DNA from: Lachnospiraceae bacterium
GTDB taxonomy: Bacteria > Bacillota_A > Clostridia > Lachnospirales > Lachnospiraceae
Assembly: GCA_017430765.1 (NCBI GenBank)
Contig: JAFRMI010000059.1
Coordinates: forward strand, 1-27,259
Direction of reading: 5' to 3'
Length of the DNA: 27,259 bases
Made by a program: the position numbers and the translations under genes. This document shows positions 24,442 through 27,259 of this stretch, piece after piece. Each line of letters begins with the position of its first letter. The stretch's first letter is position 1. Under the pieces are notes generated by a model. That model did not search any database and had not been told where the DNA came from. It saw only the letters and a list, made by a program, of their open reading frames with translations.

Positions 24442-24475
24442 AAAAAGACAGGGGCACATTCCCCTGTCTTATTAT
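24442..24475. terminator. Bidirectional terminator between the PurF-like gene and pcrA
   Basis: AAGACAGGGG (24445-24454) pairs with CCCCTGTCTT (24461-24470) over a 6-base loop; a T-rich tail follows on the plus strand and A-runs (T on the minus strand) precede it. It serves two convergent genes. Confidence 0.85.
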
Positions 24476-24534
24476 TTGCTGCCGCGTAAAGCGGACACTT
24501 TCAATTCAGGCAGCGCGGAAATCCGCATTCCGGT

Positions 24535-26901
24535 TCACTTAGTTTTCACGAGTTTCGCAAACCCCGCATACATCTTTTTTGTACCCCACGAGGGAAAGTC
24601 TACTGTCACCAGAAGGTCCCTGCCCCCATCCCGGATCTGTTTCACCGTACCGTCTCCGAACTTTACATGATGAACGGTATCTCCTACGATATACCCCGGG
24701 TAACCGGGATCTCCGGGTGATAAGGCCTTCTTCCCGGAAGGTCTCTCCTGTATCTGCGGCGCCGGTTCGGAACTCGCCTTTTTATGAATATAGGGATTCT
24801 CATAATGGGAAGAGGAAAAACCGGAAGGCTTCAGTTCCTCAAAGGAGCGGCCGAATGACGGGCGGTTCGCCTCTCTTCCGATCGCGCTTCGAAGCCCCGG
24901 CGCCAGGCCGTCCGCCGTGCGTCCGAAACCGCCGCCGGAGCGGCCTTCCAGAGCCTCATCCCCCAGATCTACCAGATCCCTTGGAATCTCCCGCACGAAT
25001 CTGGAAAGGGGGTTCGAAACGCGCTCTCCCCGCAGCATGCGCTCCCTCGCGCAGCAGAGGGTCAGTTCCTCTTTGGCGCGGGTAATACCGACATAGCACA
25101 GACGTCTCTCCTCCTCGATCTCCTCCTCCGGATCGTCGGCATGGATGGACATTCCGCTCGGAAAGAGGCCCTCTTCCATTCCCACCATAAATACAACCGG
25201 AAATTCAAGACCCTTAGCCGAGTGCAGTGTCATAAGAAGGACTCTGTCCTCTCCTTCCTCCATCTGATCGATGTCCGCGATCAGAGCAACTTCCTCCAGA
25301 AAACCGGAGAGATCGCCGCCCGTCTGCTCCGTATACTGTACGGCTTTCGTTATCAGCTCATCTATGTTTTCGATACGGGCTCTCGCTTCATCCGTGTCCT
25401 GCGCAATCAGTTCATCCACATACCCGGTATCATAGGCGGCTGCCCTGACAAGTTCTCCGACAGTCACTTCTTCCGCCTTCTCTCTGAGTGATTGAATCAG
25501 CTCACCGAAAGACTGCACCTTCTTAACCGTTCCCGCGGAAAGCCCCGGGACCTGCCCGACGGACGCTATGGCGTCAAAGAAGCTGATTCCGCCCGCCTCC
25601 GCATATTCCGAAATTCTTGAAACCGTTGTCGTTCCGATTCCACGCTTCGGAACATTGATGATCCTCTGCACCATCAGAGAGTCCTCGCCGTTGTCAACGG
25701 TCTTCAGGTACGCCAGGATATCCTTAATCTCGCGCCGCGCATAGAAATTGACGCCGCCGACGATCCGGTAGGGCAGATTGGCGTAAATAAAGCGTTCTTC
25801 AAACAGTCTGGACTGGGCATTCGTGCGGTAAAGCACCGCAAAGTCCCGGAGATTCCTCTTCCCGCCGCGAAAGGCACGCGCAATTTCGTCCGCCACGAAA
25901 TCCGCCTCCCCGTAGCCGTTCGGGAAGCGGCGCAGACGGACTTTGATTCCCTCCTCATTCCCGGTCCACAGCGTTTTATCTTTCCTGCCGTGGTTGTGCC
26001 GGATTACCTCATTAGCCGCATTCAGAATATTCTTCGTGGAGCGGTAATTCCGCATCAGCTTCGCGACGTGCGCGTCCGGAAAAATGCTCTCAAAATTCAG
26101 TATATTGCGGATATTTGCGCCGCGGAATTTGTAGATGCTCTGGTCGTCATCGCCGACGACGCACAGATTCCGGTACCGGTTTGCGAGGAGGGATACCAGA
26201 CGGAACTGCGCCGTATTCGTATCCTGATATTCATCAACCATAATATAGCGGAACCGCTCCTGATAGGAGGTCAGAACTTCCGGGTTCTTTTCGAACAGCT
26301 CCACCGTCTTCATGATGAGGTCGTCAAAATCCATCGCGTTATTCTCCCGCAGACGGTCCTGATACGCAGAATAGAGATCCGACAGTTTCTTCCCATAGAA
26401 ATCCCTGTTGAGTGCTGCAAACCGCTCCGGAGAGATGAGTTCGTCCTTGGCCTTTGAAATTCTCGACAGAACTGCCTTCTCCTTCATCACCCTTGTATCA
26501 ACGTTCTTTTGCTTGAAGATGCTCTTCATCACCTGCACCTGGTCATCCGTATCGTAGATGGAGAACGATCTTGTATAGCCGAGCAGATCCGCGTCCCTCC
26601 GAAGAATACGCACACAGAGGGAGTGGAAGGTGCTCACCCACACCTGTCCGGAGCCGAACCCGATCATCGCATCCACCCGGTCCCGCATCTCCCCCGCCGC
26701 TTTATTCGTGAAGGTGATCGCCAGGATATTGCCCGGGTTCACTCCCGCCACATCGATCAGATACGCGATGCGGTGGACCAGTACCCTCGTCTTGCCGGAT
26801 CCCGCCCCGGCCAGGATGAGCTCCGGTCCCTCTGTCCAAAGGACCGCATCTTTTTGCTCTTCATTCAAAGCTTCAAGTATTTCCTTCTCCCTTGTCTCCA
26901 T
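24535..26901 (-). CDS. pcrA: UvrD/PcrA-type ATP-dependent DNA helicase
   Basis: 788 aa from the ATG at 26901; a GTG 12 codons upstream lacks a ribosome site, while the chosen start has AAAGGA some 13 bases off, somewhat far. PcrA is the essential 3'-5' superfamily 1 helicase of Gram-positive bacteria, working in nucleotide excision repair, plasmid rolling-circle replication and removal of RecA filaments. Motifs in order: LNEEQ (Q motif), AGAGSGKT at 31-38, AITFTNKAAGEM, DEYQDTN, GDDDQSIYKFRGA, LMRNYRST, then VLLMTLHSAKGLEF and RRLCYVGITRA. The last 60 residues (VGDTVHHVKFGDGTV) are the Tudor-like domain that contacts RNA polymerase in PcrA. It is a single gene. Confidence 0.96.
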   Translation of the reverse strand: METREKEILEALNEEQKDAVLWTEGPELILAGAGSGKTRVLVHRIAYLIDVAGVNPGNILAITFTNKAAGEMRDRVDAMIGFGSGQVWVSTFHSLCVRILRRDADLLGYTRSFSIYDTDDQVQVMKSIFKQKNVDTRVMKEKAVLSRISKAKDELISPERFAALNRDFYGKKLSDLYSAYQDRLRENNAMDFDDLIMKTVELFEKNPEVLTSYQERFRYIMVDEYQDTNTAQFRLVSLLANRYRNLCVVGDDDQSIYKFRGANIRNILNFESIFPDAHVAKLMRNYRSTKNILNAANEVIRHNHGRKDKTLWTGNEEGIKVRLRRFPNGYGEADFVADEIARAFRGGKRNLRDFAVLYRTNAQSRLFEERFIYANLPYRIVGGVNFYARREIKDILAYLKTVDNGEDSLMVQRIINVPKRGIGTTTVSRISEYAEAGGISFFDAIASVGQVPGLSAGTVKKVQSFGELIQSLREKAEEVTVGELVRAAAYDTGYVDELIAQDTDEARARIENIDELITKAVQYTEQTGGDLSGFLEEVALIADIDQMEEGEDRVLLMTLHSAKGLEFPVVFMVGMEEGLFPSGMSIHADDPEEEIEEERRLCYVGITRAKEELTLCCARERMLRGERVSNPLSRFVREIPRDLVDLGDEALEGRSGGGFGRTADGLAPGLRSAIGREANRPSFGRSFEELKPSGFSSSHYENPYIHKKASSEPAPQIQERPSGKKALSPGDPGYPGYIVGDTVHHVKFGDGTVKQIRDGGRDLLVTVDFPSWGTKKMYAGFAKLVKTK

Positions 26902-26998
26902 AAACAGCCATCTATCCTTTCTGTGCCGCTGATGCACAGCTTATTTCTGTTCCGCATAAAAGCAGGCTTTCCGCGCAGGCTTTTAAGACAGTACAGCT

Positions 26999-27027
26999 AT
27001 TGTAACATACTCCCGGCGTAAATCGAA
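26999..27027 (-). promoter_or_regulatory. Candidate promoter of pcrA
   Basis: Minus-strand TTCGAT (27022-27027), 17-base spacer, TACAAT (26999-27004), about 100 bases before the start codon. The -35 is a poor match. The rest of the 260-base gap holds small inverted repeats (for example AATCG-AACAG-CGATT at 27022-27036) but no gene. Confidence 0.4.
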
Positions 27028-27108
27028 CAGCGATTCGAGAGGGACAGGTCCTTTCCTTCGAGTATTTATTTAACCCCTTCCCCTTGTCATCTCGCTTTAA
27101 AAACCGTA

Positions 27109-27117
27109 TGATATACT
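27109..27117 (+). promoter_or_regulatory. Extended -10 element before the gene starting at 27198
   Basis: TGATATACT fits the extended -10 pattern TGnTATAAT with one mismatch. CTCATT (27116-27121) and AATGAG (27131-27136) could form a hairpin at the presumed start of the transcript. Confidence 0.35.
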
Positions 27118-27197
27118 CATTCATTAAAAAAATGAGCCATTTCTGACGCATCTTATTATAGGCGCATTATCATCTTAACTATTCGGAGGAATACCAT

Positions 27198-27259
27198 ATG
27201 GATTCAACCACACGTGACGCGCTTCGGAGGATCTCTGAGGAGTTCTCACAGCTCAGTTA
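27198..27259 (+). CDS. Start of an unidentified gene (3' part outside window)
   Basis: CGGAGGA lies seven bases before an ATG at 27198, after which the frame stays open to the window end (MDSTTRDALRRISEEFSQLS, about 20 residues). The piece is hydrophilic and likely helical, with no signal peptide. It is too short to assign a family. Confidence 0.65.
   Translation, partial: MDSTTRDALRRISEEFSQLS

Noticed and set aside
1..27259. CRISPR array, toxin-antitoxin pair or known anti-phage operon
   Set aside because: No regular repeat-spacer pattern and no typical small paired genes were seen; the nuclease-helicase and NYN proteins alone are not enough to call a defence system.

Overview
The window looks like a chromosomal segment of a moderately GC-rich, Gram-positive anaerobe of the class Clostridia, plausibly Lachnospiraceae. 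This is inferred from strong AGGAGG-type ribosome-binding sites, a single-chain (large-type) PurL, Gram-positive-type Xpt and PcrA, a CmpB-family membrane protein, YkuD and PdaA-like envelope enzymes, and a secreted flavin reductase. Most genes lie on the minus strand. No rRNA, CRISPR array or insertion sequence was recognised. The genus cannot be named from the sequence.

Layout. Bases 1-146 are the last 47 codons of a tyrosine integrase running toward the 3' end of an elongator tRNA-Met gene (304-377, minus), the classic edge of an element integrated into a tRNA gene. To the right follow a small secreted Ig-like protein (525-1259), a cluster of three hairpin repeats (1372-1500), purL (1504-5271), an XPD/DinG-type helicase fused to a PD-(D/E)XK nuclease (5462-7933), and a compact run transcribed xpt -> UDP-sugar pyrophosphorylase -> NYN/LOTUS protein (10882 down to 8146). 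Next come a membrane-anchored FMN/FAD reductase (10973-13111), carB without carA (13239-16454), an L,D-transpeptidase behind a structured leader (16653-18110), a CmpB-like membrane protein (18283-19221), a TrmA/RlmD-type rRNA methyltransferase (19308-20705) and an acidic membrane-anchored protein (20795-21235). After a divergent promoter region the plus strand carries a PdaA-like deacetylase (21500-22747) and an amidophosphoribosyltransferase paralogue (23015-24436). The latter converges on pcrA (24535-26901, minus), and a new plus-strand gene begins at 27198.

Themes. Nucleotide metabolism recurs (purL, xpt, the PurF-like protein, carB) but in separate units rather than one pathway operon. 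Envelope biogenesis is the second theme (L,D-transpeptidase, deacetylase, UDP-sugar pyrophosphorylase, membrane-anchored acidic protein), and nucleic-acid processing the third (two helicases, NYN/LOTUS protein, rRNA methyltransferase). The items most worth a second look are the PurF-like protein that lacks the N-terminal glutaminase cysteine but keeps its PRPP loop and Fe-S-type cysteines, the mini-ORF and hairpin leader of the L,D-transpeptidase gene, the NYN plus two LOTUS protein coupled to xpt and a eukaryote-like UDP-sugar pyrophosphorylase, and the integrase/tRNA junction. No complete, clearly novel multi-gene system is visible.
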